From Turritopsis dohrnii (Eukaryota > Cnidaria > Hydrozoa > Anthoathecata > Oceaniidae), in NCBI GenBank assembly GCA_027922465.2, contig BQMF02000021.1, forward strand, positions 682,001-746,000: DNA of 64,000 bases, read 5' to 3'. A program made the translations under genes and the position numbers. The first letter of the stretch is position 1. The number at the start of each line of letters is the position of its first letter. A model generated the notes under the pieces. The model saw only the letters and a program-made list of their open reading frames with translations. It did no database searches and was not told where the DNA came from. This document shows positions 12,838 through 23,576 of this stretch, one piece after another.

Positions 12838-13290
12838 TCATCTGATGAATAATCTAAAATTTTCGGTGGCTTTTGCTTGATTTTTGGTCTTATCACTGTC
12901 ACTTTTTTTTGTGAGAAAATCTTTCATCTTTTGGTGTGTTACACATCTCGAACTTTTACAATTCAGCAATAAAAGTATCTCTAAGCCACTTGCTGATATA
13001 GGCGAGGGTCTGTATTGCGTAAAAAGGATATGCCTGTCAACTTTTCCACCTTCTTCTTGCAGAAAATGGTACACGTGCCTTGAAATTTCCTATGGAATTT
13101 GATCAACTGTTGCCAATTTTTCAGGATTGCCAACCATTGCTGTTACCGCACAGGCATATGGATCTATTTTTAATGAATTCCGATTTATTTTAATTTCAAT
13201 GGCCACTTTATCATTTGCTTTGACGCCATCCCAGTTAACATTTTTATAAACATGATATCCGCGTGATGCAATTTTAGCTTTAAACGCCAT
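12838..13290 (-). pseudogene. HIRAN-domain protein relic
   Basis: A minus-strand frame from ATG at 13290 to 12838 (about 150 codons) is interrupted by a single TAG at 13089-13087. It matches my memory of metazoan multicopy HIRAN proteins: SRGYHVYKNV near the start, DPYACAVTAMVG in the middle, and after the stop EISRHVYHFL, YRPSPISASGLEI and CVTHQKMKDFL. The stop falls where a Lys codon is usual (PKEISR), so one A-to-T change explains it. HIRAN domains bind DNA ends in HLTF-type helicases; stand-alone copies have no established role. It is divergently placed with respect to the pogo transposase relic, about 100 bp away. Confidence 0.65.
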
Positions 13291-13390
13291 GTTGATACTA
13301 CATCAAATTGAGATAAATTTGGAATTTGATGATTGGAATTCGAAACTGTTCATTTTTCGGGTGTTTGTTAATAAGGTCTAATTTTCACAC

Positions 13391-14264
13391 AGTTTTTCTT
13401 TGAAAGAATTTGGTGGACACTTGAGTTGACGGACCGATGGGCTAGGAATTTACTGAACACGATGGAATGGAAAAACGGTAATGGGACAACAGGCAAAGTT
13501 GAACCATCATCTCAATTCCTTTCCGTAGAGAAATTTACGTTTCAAAAAGCGATCTCAGCAGTCGTTTTTGAGCATGATATCCCCGCCTCCCTTATTGTTA
13601 ACCTAGATCAAACACCCCTAAGTTACGTTTCGCATGGAAAGTATACCTTCAGCTTCAAAGGTTCTAAGAATGTTCCTATCAACGGAGTGGACGACAAATG
13701 ACAAATAATTGGGACTTTTGCTGTCACATTGGACGGAAAGTTCTTGCCAGTACAACTGATTTACCAAGGAAAGTTTCGGTGGTGTCTGCCTAAGTTCGAT
13801 TTCCCGAGCTCTTTTTCTGTAACTTTTACAAAAAACCATTGGTCTAACACTGACAAGTCGGTTGAATTTTTTAAAGACATAATATTTCCCTTCCTAGAAA
13901 AGATAAAAACCGAGAAAGGATATCCAAAAGAACAACATTCTTTAATAATAATGGACACATTTAAAGGGAGGACAATGACACTCTCAAAGATCTATGTGCT
14001 GAAAAGCATTGCGAAGTTGTCATTGTGTCACACAACTTGACAAATAAATTCGAACCTCTGGACATAAGCGTGAATAAGGCAGCAAAATCGTTTGTACTAA
14101 ACCTCTACAATGATTGGTTTTCCAATCAAATCGCTGAACAATTGAAAAAAGGGAACGACCCAAAAGACATCAAAATTACAACAAAGTTATCCGCTTACAT
14201 TTTAGGAATTTTGGAAAAATGGTGCACTAACAGTGCTTCAAATACCCAATTGCGCACTTGTTAA
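13391..14264 (+). pseudogene. Pogo-type DDE transposase relic
   Basis: Fragments of a Tc1/mariner-superfamily (pogo/Tigger-like, DDE_1) transposase appear in order: TDRWARNLLNTMEW, the first catalytic Asp in LIVNLDQTPLSYVS, KGSKNVPINGVDDK, CLPKFDFPSSFSVTFTKNHW, then the second Asp in SLIIMDTFKG, and after a frame change SHNLTNKFEPLDISVNKAAK and YNDWFS. Lesions: a likely one-base loss near 13424 (GGHL to ELTDRW), an in-frame TGA at 13699-13701 where Arg is expected (CGA to TGA, a CpG-type change), and a one-base deletion near 13968. The N-terminal DNA-binding region and the usual C-terminus are missing. It is dead as a gene. Confidence 0.8.
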
Positions 14265-14690
14265 GCGTGTGTATGGTTGTAATTGTTATGAAAACAAAAT
14301 AAGAAACGCTATTTGGGAAAAAAATGCACGTTCTGAAATTTTTGATTTGGACATAATATTTCGACGAACATAACTTCTCGTCGGACAAAATTTTCGTCAC
14401 CTCCGGAAAATTTCGTCACTTTTGTCCGACATTGTTTTGTCCAATAAGGTATATTATATACGCAATTTTCAGGTGAAAAGCCAAATGCAAATTTTGGAAA
14501 TACTGAAATTTATCGCTATTATCATCATCGTCACCATTTTTTAAATTACGAAATATTTCAAAATTAAAGAAATTCACATGTTCTACAAACAGATTGTTTC
14601 GAAACATTATAAAATATATTTACACTGTAAAAATAAGATATTCAAAATGTACATAATAAGATTTCAATGTTCTTTTGATGTCAAGTCTGG

Positions 14691-17600
14691 TCAAACTAAT
14701 TCTTCTCGGAGGTACGCTCGATTAGTCAACCCAAAGTCTAAAGAAAAGATAGCAAAGATGAATTAATGGCGCCCATTTGGTTGAAAGACATATTTAAATT
14801 AACAAATTGCACGAACATATCTGTTTGTATTAATAAACTAAAACGTTTAGCATTTCGGCTGTTTTTTTCAACAAAAACAAGAAATTCGACCGAAACATTT
14901 TGTGGTCGCGATATGGTACATGTCAATAGCCGATGTAATGCCGTGTATAAGTTAGTGCCTTTGATCTGGTACATATCCCTTTCATTTGTAATATTGAGAT
15001 GAAAATTTGTTCCCAATCCTTAAATCTGAATGTGAATCTTCCTGCTTCTGAGAGGTTACATTTTTTACATAATCACTGTAAGTGCTTAGTTGATATACAT
15101 ATGTCTTAATGACTGATTAAGCGACTGTCAGTTGTCGAGGTTGGTAAAGGTCACTTGAATTTCAGATTGACTGAATTTCTTTACCTTTTCTGTTGCCATT
15201 GATGATATATAAATCTGAAATCGTCTCATTTTGATTTTCGGGTACAGGTGTGATCTGAATGATAAAGATTAAATGCTTATTATACATAGTTAATGCAAAT
15301 TTCTCATGAGGTTTCTTGATATACTTGAAATATGTAAGGTTACACTTATTCCCTCTAAGTTCTCTTTACCCAGATTATGGTCGAATAAGCAACGTTAGAC
15401 AAATGGACAACAACACGTTCAGTGGCAGATCTATGGCTAGTCATTAAAATCCAAGAATGTAAAAAATTAAATTCCTTTTCAGTTTTATCCTTAAGATAAT
15501 TAGCGCGTTTAACTTTTGTATTCCAAATAAGCCGCTTCTTCACTATTAACTTGGGCTGAAGCTTTGCATCCGCTTCTAGAGCACATAGCTATTACACGAG
15601 AAAGATCCTCAAATGGTCGCTAAAGGTCAATCAGCGAACTAAGTCTGTAGTATTTAGTCAATTAGACATTGATGGACTATGTACTGCTTAAGAACTGAAC
15701 ACGGAAGATTATTAGCTATTTGCATACTGGCGCAATTAGGTCCTTGTTTATAGAGTAAATTTGGTATCAATTTCTCTTACCTCAAACTTATTGCTTTGTC
15801 TAACCATCCATAAGATCGTCAGGACAACCAAAAAACCAACCAATGGGATGATTGCTACCACTAGGGTTATAACTAAACGATTTTTTGCTTTTGTTTTCGT
15901 GGTTGCGTTTACTACAGTTCTGATTTCAAACTCGTTGCATGAGTATAATTCCGAAAGAGATTTTGAAGGCGTCTGGAATGTCAATACCACTGATTTATTT
16001 TTAATATCTCGGAAAGTAAATGAGCTATTTCGGATAAGTTGGTGCAAATATGCAGCAGTATTCTGAATTGAATTTTTGTGTTGAATGAATAATGAAATAG
16101 AAAATTTATCATTTCCCCAATGGCAACTAACATTATCAGATTGATTTCGCAGTAAGGTTGCTTCTAATTCAAAGCATATTTTTCCTAGCATTGGTGCTAA
16201 TTCAGTCATATTTTCCGTAGCATTATAAAGGACATCAATTTGGAAAGAAAGATGACATTGGTAAGACTTTCGCATCTCAAGTGTTTTATTCTCAAACTTT
16301 TGAGAAGTGGTTGTCGGTTTTGTTGTCGTAATGTTTTCATATAGTTGCACAGTTGTTGTTCTAACGATTGCAGGAGTATCGAAAACAGCAACGTATCCTA
16401 AGCTTGAGCATCGACAGATAAAGTAAATATCTTCTGCTTTGATGTTGCAATATTCATCACTCCAATGGTTATCTTCCCATACGTGGCACTGTGAGTCAAA
16501 TAAAAAAAAAGTAAAGATTGTTCTAGATATTCTTATGACGGCCTGAACTAAAACAGAAGCATAAACAATTACGTCTCTTTTCTGCAAACTTTTGTTATTG
16601 CTGCTTACTAGTTCTTTAAATATCCGTTTTAGTTTACGATAAAGTATTTACATTAACGTAAATATGATATGCCAAATTTTATTTAGTAATAGCATGAGGA
16701 GAAAGAAAGAAGAGGTTTAGATGGGATGAAGGGAAGTGGAGAAAAACAGTTTTTGTTTCAAGACTCCAGAAAGGTCCAGAAAGGTCAATCAATCCCTGTA
16801 TGTCTTGCTACAAAGAAGACAGTACATGTTAGTTTCACATGAGAAGCAAATGGGAATGATATTAATAGCTTCAAATCCATCATTTCGAGCAGTGTTTGGA
16901 GGCGAGAGATTGCAAATTTAAGTAGCAGCAAAAGAAACACCAACCTAATATAACATTCCAGATTGAAAAGGAAACTACAGAACAATACTATACATTTAGC
17001 CTCGCTTCTGTCTGGTTAAAAAATATGAAAGAACGGAACATTCAATTACAACATGTAAATGATTTGACAAACAAATAAAAACAATATTTACAAATCATGC
17101 GTATGCCTCTACTGGAAAGCTCAAAAATTTGATCAAACATTTCACCCCGCAGGTGGTTTTATTAAGGAGAGTTTTATTAAAATATGTTTGCACAAGTTGA
17201 CATAAGAAAACAGGTAAAATATCTGTCTTACCTTTGGTCTGACATTGTTTGTTGCATTCACACGACGTGGAATCGTGATTTCAATAATATTTTCATTCTC
17301 TGAGATGTTAAGAAATTGAGAATGGGAAAGCAATTGTACACCAAAAACGTTTGATAAAAGAGAAACCTTGCTGTGGTTCTGACTGAAAACGTCACCTTTT
17401 ATCTGAAATTATCAATATGAAATTATAATTAAAGTATGGAGGTGTGTCAGTATGGGGGAGCTAAAGTCTATTTGTTTTTTATTTGTTTATGTCGGAAACA
17501 AGTCTTGTTTATAATGTATCTCGATTGAATTTTTAAGGATCTTGGTGAACACACAAGATCCTGCTTGATAAACGAACTTGTTTTACGTGTATTTACGTGT

Positions 17601-20600
17601 GAAAACTCTGGAATATGAGCAATTATGAGCACACCAGCCAGTGAGGAGATCAGATCAGATCAGATCAGGAGATCAGCACTTTAATAAACCATACTACCAC
17701 ACCTTAGTGGAAAGCTTCAGCTTTTGCCATTTATAGAATAAAATATAAAAGAACTGAGTTTGAGTTATGTGTTTTTTGTGTTGTCAACTATGTAATCATA
17801 ACTATCTTCAGTTATTACTGTTGTATCACACTTTGTAATACTTGCTACACTTTATGATACCTGCCACATTTTAGAATAACATCTGCCCAACTTTGTAATA
17901 ACTTTTTACAGTTTTTACATCCCGCATACTTCAGAAATAATAAAAAAAAGAAAGCCACGTGTAATCAAAATGGCGCTTAAACAAACCTTGTTCCCAGGAC
18001 GTGTTTTCAGTTTTGAAAAATATGGGGAGTGTCGCTTTATATTTTTCAAAAGCGAGAAAAGCTCTGGGAGCAAGGTTACTTTAAAACAGCTGATTAAGCA
18101 GTTAAATGGGTTATTTAAGAACTATTCATTTAAATTTTGGGTCGAATAGTAAGGAGTCTACATATTAATAGCTGATTTTCTGTCTGTTTGCCTGTTTGTC
18201 TTTAAAATGGTTGGTCATAGAGATTTCTTCCTATACATTCTTATATTCAGAATTTCAAGTGTTATAAAATGGTAGCATCTTGCATCACCTTTGCCAATTC
18301 CTAAATTTTAATTTTCAAGAACACTTTAGGTGACAACTGAATACGAGTGGAGAGCGTCACCACCTTGGCTGCTGATTAAGATTAAAATATGATCATGCTC
18401 AAAAAAAATTACAAAGTGTGACAGATGTTATTACAAAGTGTGGCAGGTATTACAAAGTGTGGAAAGTATTACAGAGTGTGGCACAGCAATTACTTTTAAC
18501 CATTTATGATGAAGCAGTTTTGGCCAATAAAAATCACTTCAAGTTATAATATAAATAATTAAATAACAAGGAACTAATTAACTTTGTGTTATTCATAACG
18601 GACATCGACTTTCAAAATGTTTTTCAAGCAAATAATGTTGGAACAATCTATTGAAATGACTGCCATAAGACAAGCAAGTAGTTAACTTAAAGTCATGAGC
18701 ATAAACTGAAACCCTAACTTGGTCAGAAATGATGAACAATATACGATTAGATGACTTTTTACAGTCCTAACAATGTATCGTTAACTGATAATTTATTCAT
18801 CTTAGATATCCAGTGATCATTTTCACTGCGCTTTGTGGCTTTGAAAGTTTTTTTTTGTTTTTTTTTTTTAATTACTCGCCTTACTCAAGGCCAAAGCCAC
18901 TACCAAGGAGTGGGCTACATATTCCGGATGTTCATCCCTAGCGTTAATCTCCCCGACTAGCCCTCAGCGGAGTTTGAACCCTCAATATTGGGTTCCAAAG
19001 CTCTACGCTTTAACCACTCAGCCACTACTGCATTAGTCAATATTTAAATATCAAGATATTATGTTTTTATCAAAGAATCTGAATCCTGATGAGCTGATGT
19101 TTTTCTTCATGGTAAGGACTTTATTAATGCGCATGATGACATAACCACTGACAGTCAGAAAGCAACCAAGAATAACCGCTTACCAAGACAGATGAAATCA
19201 CAAAACCGTTACACAAACCAGTTTCATTTGTGCATAACCGCGAATCCAATACGGTCTTAGCATATGCTGTAAACATTAACGTAACTTGTGATGGAAAGTG
19301 AAGATTCATATTCGCTATAGCCATTGATACTCTTTCTGAATAAAGGTAAATGTTCTCTGAACCTACCGACAAATAATTGTCAGTATTTCTGGCGACTGCT
19401 AACATCACTTGAGAAAGTGTTCTCAAGAATGTCGTTTTCTGTTCTCGAGCTTTTTTATCGTAAGTTACTGGGAATAAGGAGGAACTGTACTCAGTCACGT
19501 ATTCCTGGATCTAAGAAACAAAATGAGTTAATCCATAGTAAAACATGATGAGAACATGATGAGACACAAATTCTTTTTAAGCACACTGTCATGGTCTAAC
19601 CATCAAACACAGCCTCATTTTAAAGATCTTACAATTATTATAATTAATTCACTGTGGAGGAAGAGTAATAGGCTAATATTGTAATTAATAAAGAGATAAT
19701 AACACGTGGGAAAATCGTCAAAGTGAGCTGCGATGAAGAGCATATTTGTTGAAATAGTGTATACATTTCTATAGAAATACACTCTCTTGCAGTGGTTTTT
19801 CAACAATTGTGCCCACAGGAAAACGAGACAAATCCTGAGGTATTAATAAAAAGGAAATCTGGGAAATTTCACAAATCGAATTATAACAAGGATACCAGTC
19901 ATTGGCTTAAATTATAACAAGGATACCAGTCATTGGCTTAAATTATAACAATGATATCAGTCATTGGCTTAAATTATAACAAGGATAACAGTCATTGGCT
20001 TAAATTATAATAAGGATAACAGTCATTGGCTTACCCTGTCAGTGTTAAAATCTTCTCCTGAAGTTCCATCTTTCACTTCATTCACCGATGTAGATCGACG
20101 CAGCCTGTTCATCTGAAATATAGCAGTATAGTGGACATGAAAGAACATTCTATTGCCACATTACGTACAACCTTACTACGATCCCCAAAATTTCTTTTCA
20201 AATTTAGGGATCTATTAAAGAAGCATTGCGTTCAATTAAAGACATCTAGTTAATCATATTAAATATACTTTTCCTTACTCTGTTGATAATATTTCTTAAT
20301 CTTCTCTCAGATCGAGAATCATATCTAGACAAATAAAATCCTACAAAACTAATTTGTTTCACATTGTTATGCCGAACAACCAATCGATTAAAGTCCTTTA
20401 TAAACTTGCCCAAATAGACAATTCTTGACAATTGAAATTATCTTGTCAAAAGGAAATTTCAAAATGTTCTTCGACAATATTCGCCAAAAACACCTTTTGA
20501 AAATAGCGATAAGATTTTATTGGCTAAGTCATCGGCTTGTGCTATTAAGAATTTTGAAACCATTTCAAATGATAGTCATTAGCATCCACAGACCTGTTCA

Positions 20601-21459
20601 TGAATTACGTCATAAAAACAGTGACCTAACTGAGTTAAACTTAGGGAAGGGTGCGTTCTTCACATATTTGGGCTTAGGACAAACAATCGTAAAGCAATAG
20701 CACACTTCAGGTCATGCCAACAAATGCAAAAATCTATTTTATGCAATTTTGTAAAAAGAATATTTTTGCGTGGTAAGGAAAAAGGTTAAATCCAAGGGCG
20801 GTGCCATCGCACCCAACGCCAGTTAAGCGTCTCATTTTCAAACGGAGTATTAATAACGTTTGTCTTGTTTACTTCAGGGGAAATTTTTCACGAAATTCCT
20901 TTATGAAAGTTAAGCACGTAGTAATCCATAAACTGAAAAGCGAGGCGATATTTGGAATGACGTAATTTATGAAGAGACCTACTCTTAAAAGAAAGAATAC
21001 ATTTAAAATTATTTTTTGAGGCTTGATAATATCCAACGAATGACGTATGTAATACCTGATCATAACACAACTTTTTATTTTCATTTCTTTAATGCTGCCG
21101 AAGAATAAATTTCCTTTCATACATATGCAGGATTGGCTGTAAAAGCTTTTTGGTAAGCCTCTGTATGATTGAAAAACAACCTTTGCCCCATGCTTTGAAA
21201 TCAATCTGCATAAAGGATTTGTCCGGTATATCTGGTAATTGTCATCTTGTGTATTAATGGATTCCTTTCTATCATCAAGTTTTCTCCATGTTTTGCTTGA
21301 TGAAAAGCTCGATTGGAAGAAAATCGCGTTACCAAAGTATTGACCACCACGTAGTACTTGTTCGGACCGAAATGTCGTATTTGCTCTGTTCTCTGTTAAA
21401 AGTTTCCGGAGAAATACAGATGGGAAGTGACCTGGTAACAAAATTAATAAAAATATCAT
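14691..21459 (-). CDS. Gene 1: single-pass GAIN/GPS and SEA-like surface protein (8 exons)
   Basis: Exons, 5' to 3': 21459-21056, 20324-20279, 20112-20035, 19510-19184, 17402-17232, 16488-15781, 15254-15185 and 14737-14691. All junctions have GT/AG and keep frame; the model gives 616 residues. Start: ATG at 21459 begins a signal peptide (MIFLLILLPGHFPSVF); an upstream in-frame ATG at 21519 adds 20 residues. Exons 4-5 resemble a GAIN domain (ENIYLYSERVS; IKGDVFSQN). Exon 6 opens with the GPS: CHVWEDNHWSDEYC, then CRCSSLGYVAVF, residues 343-378. The normal HL-T/S cleavage triplet reads SLG, so self-cleavage is unlikely. A Thr-rich linker, a SEA-like domain (about 400-520) and one membrane helix (547-571) follow. 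The cytoplasmic tail is on exons 7-8 and ends YLREELV. Introns contain a MITE, a SINE and a minisatellite. It is a paralogue of gene 2 but lacks the REJ and Cys-rich regions. Function is unknown. Confidence 0.78.
17812..18505. mobile_element. MITE-like element with about 95-bp inverted repeats, inside a gene 1 intron
   Basis: The left arm (about 17812-17912) carries repeated CACACTTTGTAATAC-type units, and the right arm (about 18408-18505) is its inverted counterpart, with GTATTACAAAGTGTGG units. Landmarks pair in order: ATACCTGCCACA with TGTGGCAGGTAT, and AATAACATCTG with CAGATGTTATT. The interior is non-coding. It lies in the intron between exons 4 and 5 of gene 1. Arm identity is imperfect and no target duplication was resolved. 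Confidence 0.7.
18846..19035 (-). repeat. tRNA-derived SINE with A-rich tail, inside a gene 1 intron
   Basis: On the minus strand a strong A-box TGGCTGAGTGG (19024-19014) is followed by GTTAAAGCG and a B-box GGGTTCAAACTCC (18981-18969), as in Ser/Leu-type tRNAs. An unrelated body of about 75 bp follows, and then an A-rich tail, seen on the plus strand as T runs at 18848-18870. Head, body and tail in this order are diagnostic of a SINE. No clear target duplication was found. Confidence 0.75.
19706..19814 (+). repeat. Fold-back MITE family, copy at 19.7 kb
   Basis: The copy reads AAAATCGTCAAAGTGAGCTG, then a palindromic centre TTTCTATAGAAAT, then TTGCAGTGGTTTTTCAACAA. The two halves are inverted relatives of each other. 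Related copies or halves occur at about 27066-27102, 41557-41660, 45910-46000, 47140-47240, 62033-62075 and 63234-63342. Confidence 0.65.
19881..20034 (+). repeat. 31-bp minisatellite, five copies, abutting a splice donor
   Basis: The unit TTATAACAAGGATACCAGTC plus ATTGGCTTAAA starts at 19881, 19912, 19943, 19974 and 20005, an exact 31-bp period, with single-base variants (GATACC, GATATC, GATAAC). The last unit runs straight into the 5' splice site of gene 1 exon 3 (plus-strand TTAC at 20031-20034). Confidence 0.93.
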
Positions 21460-21519
21460 ACTCAATGCTGAGCTACTTTTCGAGTTAATGATCGTGGCGC
21501 CTGTACAATGAACAGGCAT

Positions 21520-23576
21520 AATTACATGAGAGTATCTTTTGGCTCGCTTTGATGCTAAAGTCTAGTTCTCATTATGAAGTTATTTCATTCTTGGTAAATA
21601 TCATAAACTACAGTTATCAGAAATGGAAACTCACCCTTGATAAATATATCTTTACAAAAATGCACGTGCGTGTTTTTGAATTTCAAGCTGGATTTGTCGT
21701 TGTAAACAAACGAGCAAAATATATATTTTTCGAAATGAACAGTTGTAAGTCCAATCACTAGGTAGATCGAAGTTGCAAATACATCTAAACAAACAGAAAG
21801 AAGTATGTCCAATTTTGACATACCACGCACTCAGGACTTTGCTTATATGCCAAGATGAACTAAAATCATAACCAAAACGTTTTCTGTTTAGATGAAGTGA
21901 CAGTGTGAAGCTAAACGATGCATCATATTGACATATTGGGGATAATGGCAAAATGTTGGCTTATTTCGACCATGATTGCTGTCAATACATTTGACGCTGG
22001 AGGGGATTTTCATAAAAAGCCATAAAACGTTATATAAATTACAAATCACAAAATTAACAATTAACGAAAGAAATAAAAATAAAAATTGTTAAAGTACGTT
22101 TTAGGGTTTGTTATCAAAGTCCTTCTCAGCGTCACATATTTAAGTTCACCGCCTTTATCAAGTGCACTTTTAATTATTTTACAAGCGATGGTATACGTAA
22201 GAGTTTCTTGACAAATAGCTTGAAAAAATGGTGAAACAATTATAACAAGATATAACACTGGATGTACTTGAAAACAAAACTGAGTCATCAATACAGGAAA
22301 GATTTAATAGAGTTAGTTAAAAACGTAGGGTTAGTAAAATAGAAAAAGTACGGACCAGACAACCACATGACTGCTCTTTCACCAAAATTGTTCATACGTG
22401 TTATATCACATCCTACCCTTTTTTTTCTATGAATTTTCTTTAAGTTTACCTTTTGTTTACCTTTTCCTTTTCCAAGGGAATTAATGTACGTTATCAGGAA
22501 AAAAGAAAATATAAAAATGAGAAAATTGAAATGAATAATTTATGAAGAAGTGAATAAAATAACAACGTCAGCTTTACAAAAAATAAGATTTAGTATTATA
22601 ATAAAAAGAAAAAGAAAAACACAACAAAATCGTTGATTTGTTATGAAAACCTTAATCAAAGTTAAATCATTGTGTTTTTTACGGGCTAGTTTCATAACGT
22701 TGGTACCCAGGCTAGAAATATTTTGATATGTTCAGCTATCGATTTCTCCAATACGATGTTCCGATTTATGATGAAACTTAAGAAATTATCCGTCCCATTT
22801 CCACAAGCCCTTCAGATTGGCACAATTAACCTTTATTTCAACTTCAATAATCATTTTGATTGTTTGAAGTGTTCGTTGATCGGTTTTGATGTTTTTTCAC
22901 TTTTATGTATAGGTTCCTGAAAACTGAATTATATTTTGATTGAACATGACTTTTTTCTAATTCGTTACCTCCTTCCGAAATAACTTCATTCATATACTCA
23001 ATACCATGTATTCTTCTATAAGCGGAAGTGGTTTAGTAAAATTTGCGTTAGTATCACATCAGATGGCAAACTGTTGAAGTGTCACTGCGGAGAAGTACAT
23101 CCTTACAGGTGCACTTTGGTACAATACTTTTCAGAGCATTTTTGAAAGAGTCTAAGGAATCTAAACCTTTGATATTTGATGGCAATCAAGTCATGACTGC
23201 TCTAAAATCAAAAGTATTTACCCCAAAGGTACTGAAATCTTCAGCTAATCTTTAAGAGAAAGCTCAAGCAATTTTGATTAAAACACCTTGACGTAATACT
23301 TGATCTATGATCCATGTCTCAATTTTTTATTGTCCTTGATAACCCGCTCCCAACCCACACGAAAAAATTGATAATTCACAGAATTCTTAGTTGCCTTAGG
23401 CACAGTTCTCAGATCAAATATCACCTGTGTTTTCTGTTATCGTGACTAATAGGCTTTTTTAGCAAGAAGACGCGAAGGTTCTTAATAAAATGTTGTTATG
23501 ATAAGTCGCGTTCCGAGAAAATATCATGCGATGGTATGATTTAGCAAGTGCGCGCCAAAGCTAAAAATAAACGAAC
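21520..23576. other. No recognisable gene (5' side of gene 1)
   Basis: AT-rich DNA between gene 1 and the Harbinger relic. Short frames (for example 21549-21761, +, and 22061-22291, -) have no known motif. Any gene 1 promoter or 5' UTR exon would be here, but none is identifiable. Confidence 0.4.

Larger units (their letters stand above)
12664..14450. mobile_element. Composite element with HIRAN and pogo relics between GGACAAAA-rich ends
   Basis: Both flanks are built of related short units. The left flank (12664-12752) has GGACAAAA, GTCCGACAAAAT, TTCGTCACCTCGACAAAA and TTTCGTCACTTAAGTCCGGC. The right flank (14372-14442) has GTCGGACAAAATTTTCGTCA, CCTCCGGAAAATTTCGTCAC and TTTTGTCCGAC. The two flanks match as direct repeats over about 50 bp, while the right block is itself an inverted repeat (GTCGGACAAAA...TTTTGTCCGAC). 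The outermost bases on both sides read GGACAAAA inward. Inside lie two divergently oriented gene relics. I infer that they were mobilised together, but no target-site duplication was identified. Confidence 0.5.

Noticed and set aside
14738..15016. 92-codon minus-strand frame as a separate gene
   Set aside because: It falls in the last intron of gene 1 between well-phased exons and shows no motif.
18965..19030. Functional tRNA gene
   Set aside because: A- and B-boxes are good, but no clean cloverleaf forms and the head is fused to a body and an A-rich tail, so it is a SINE.
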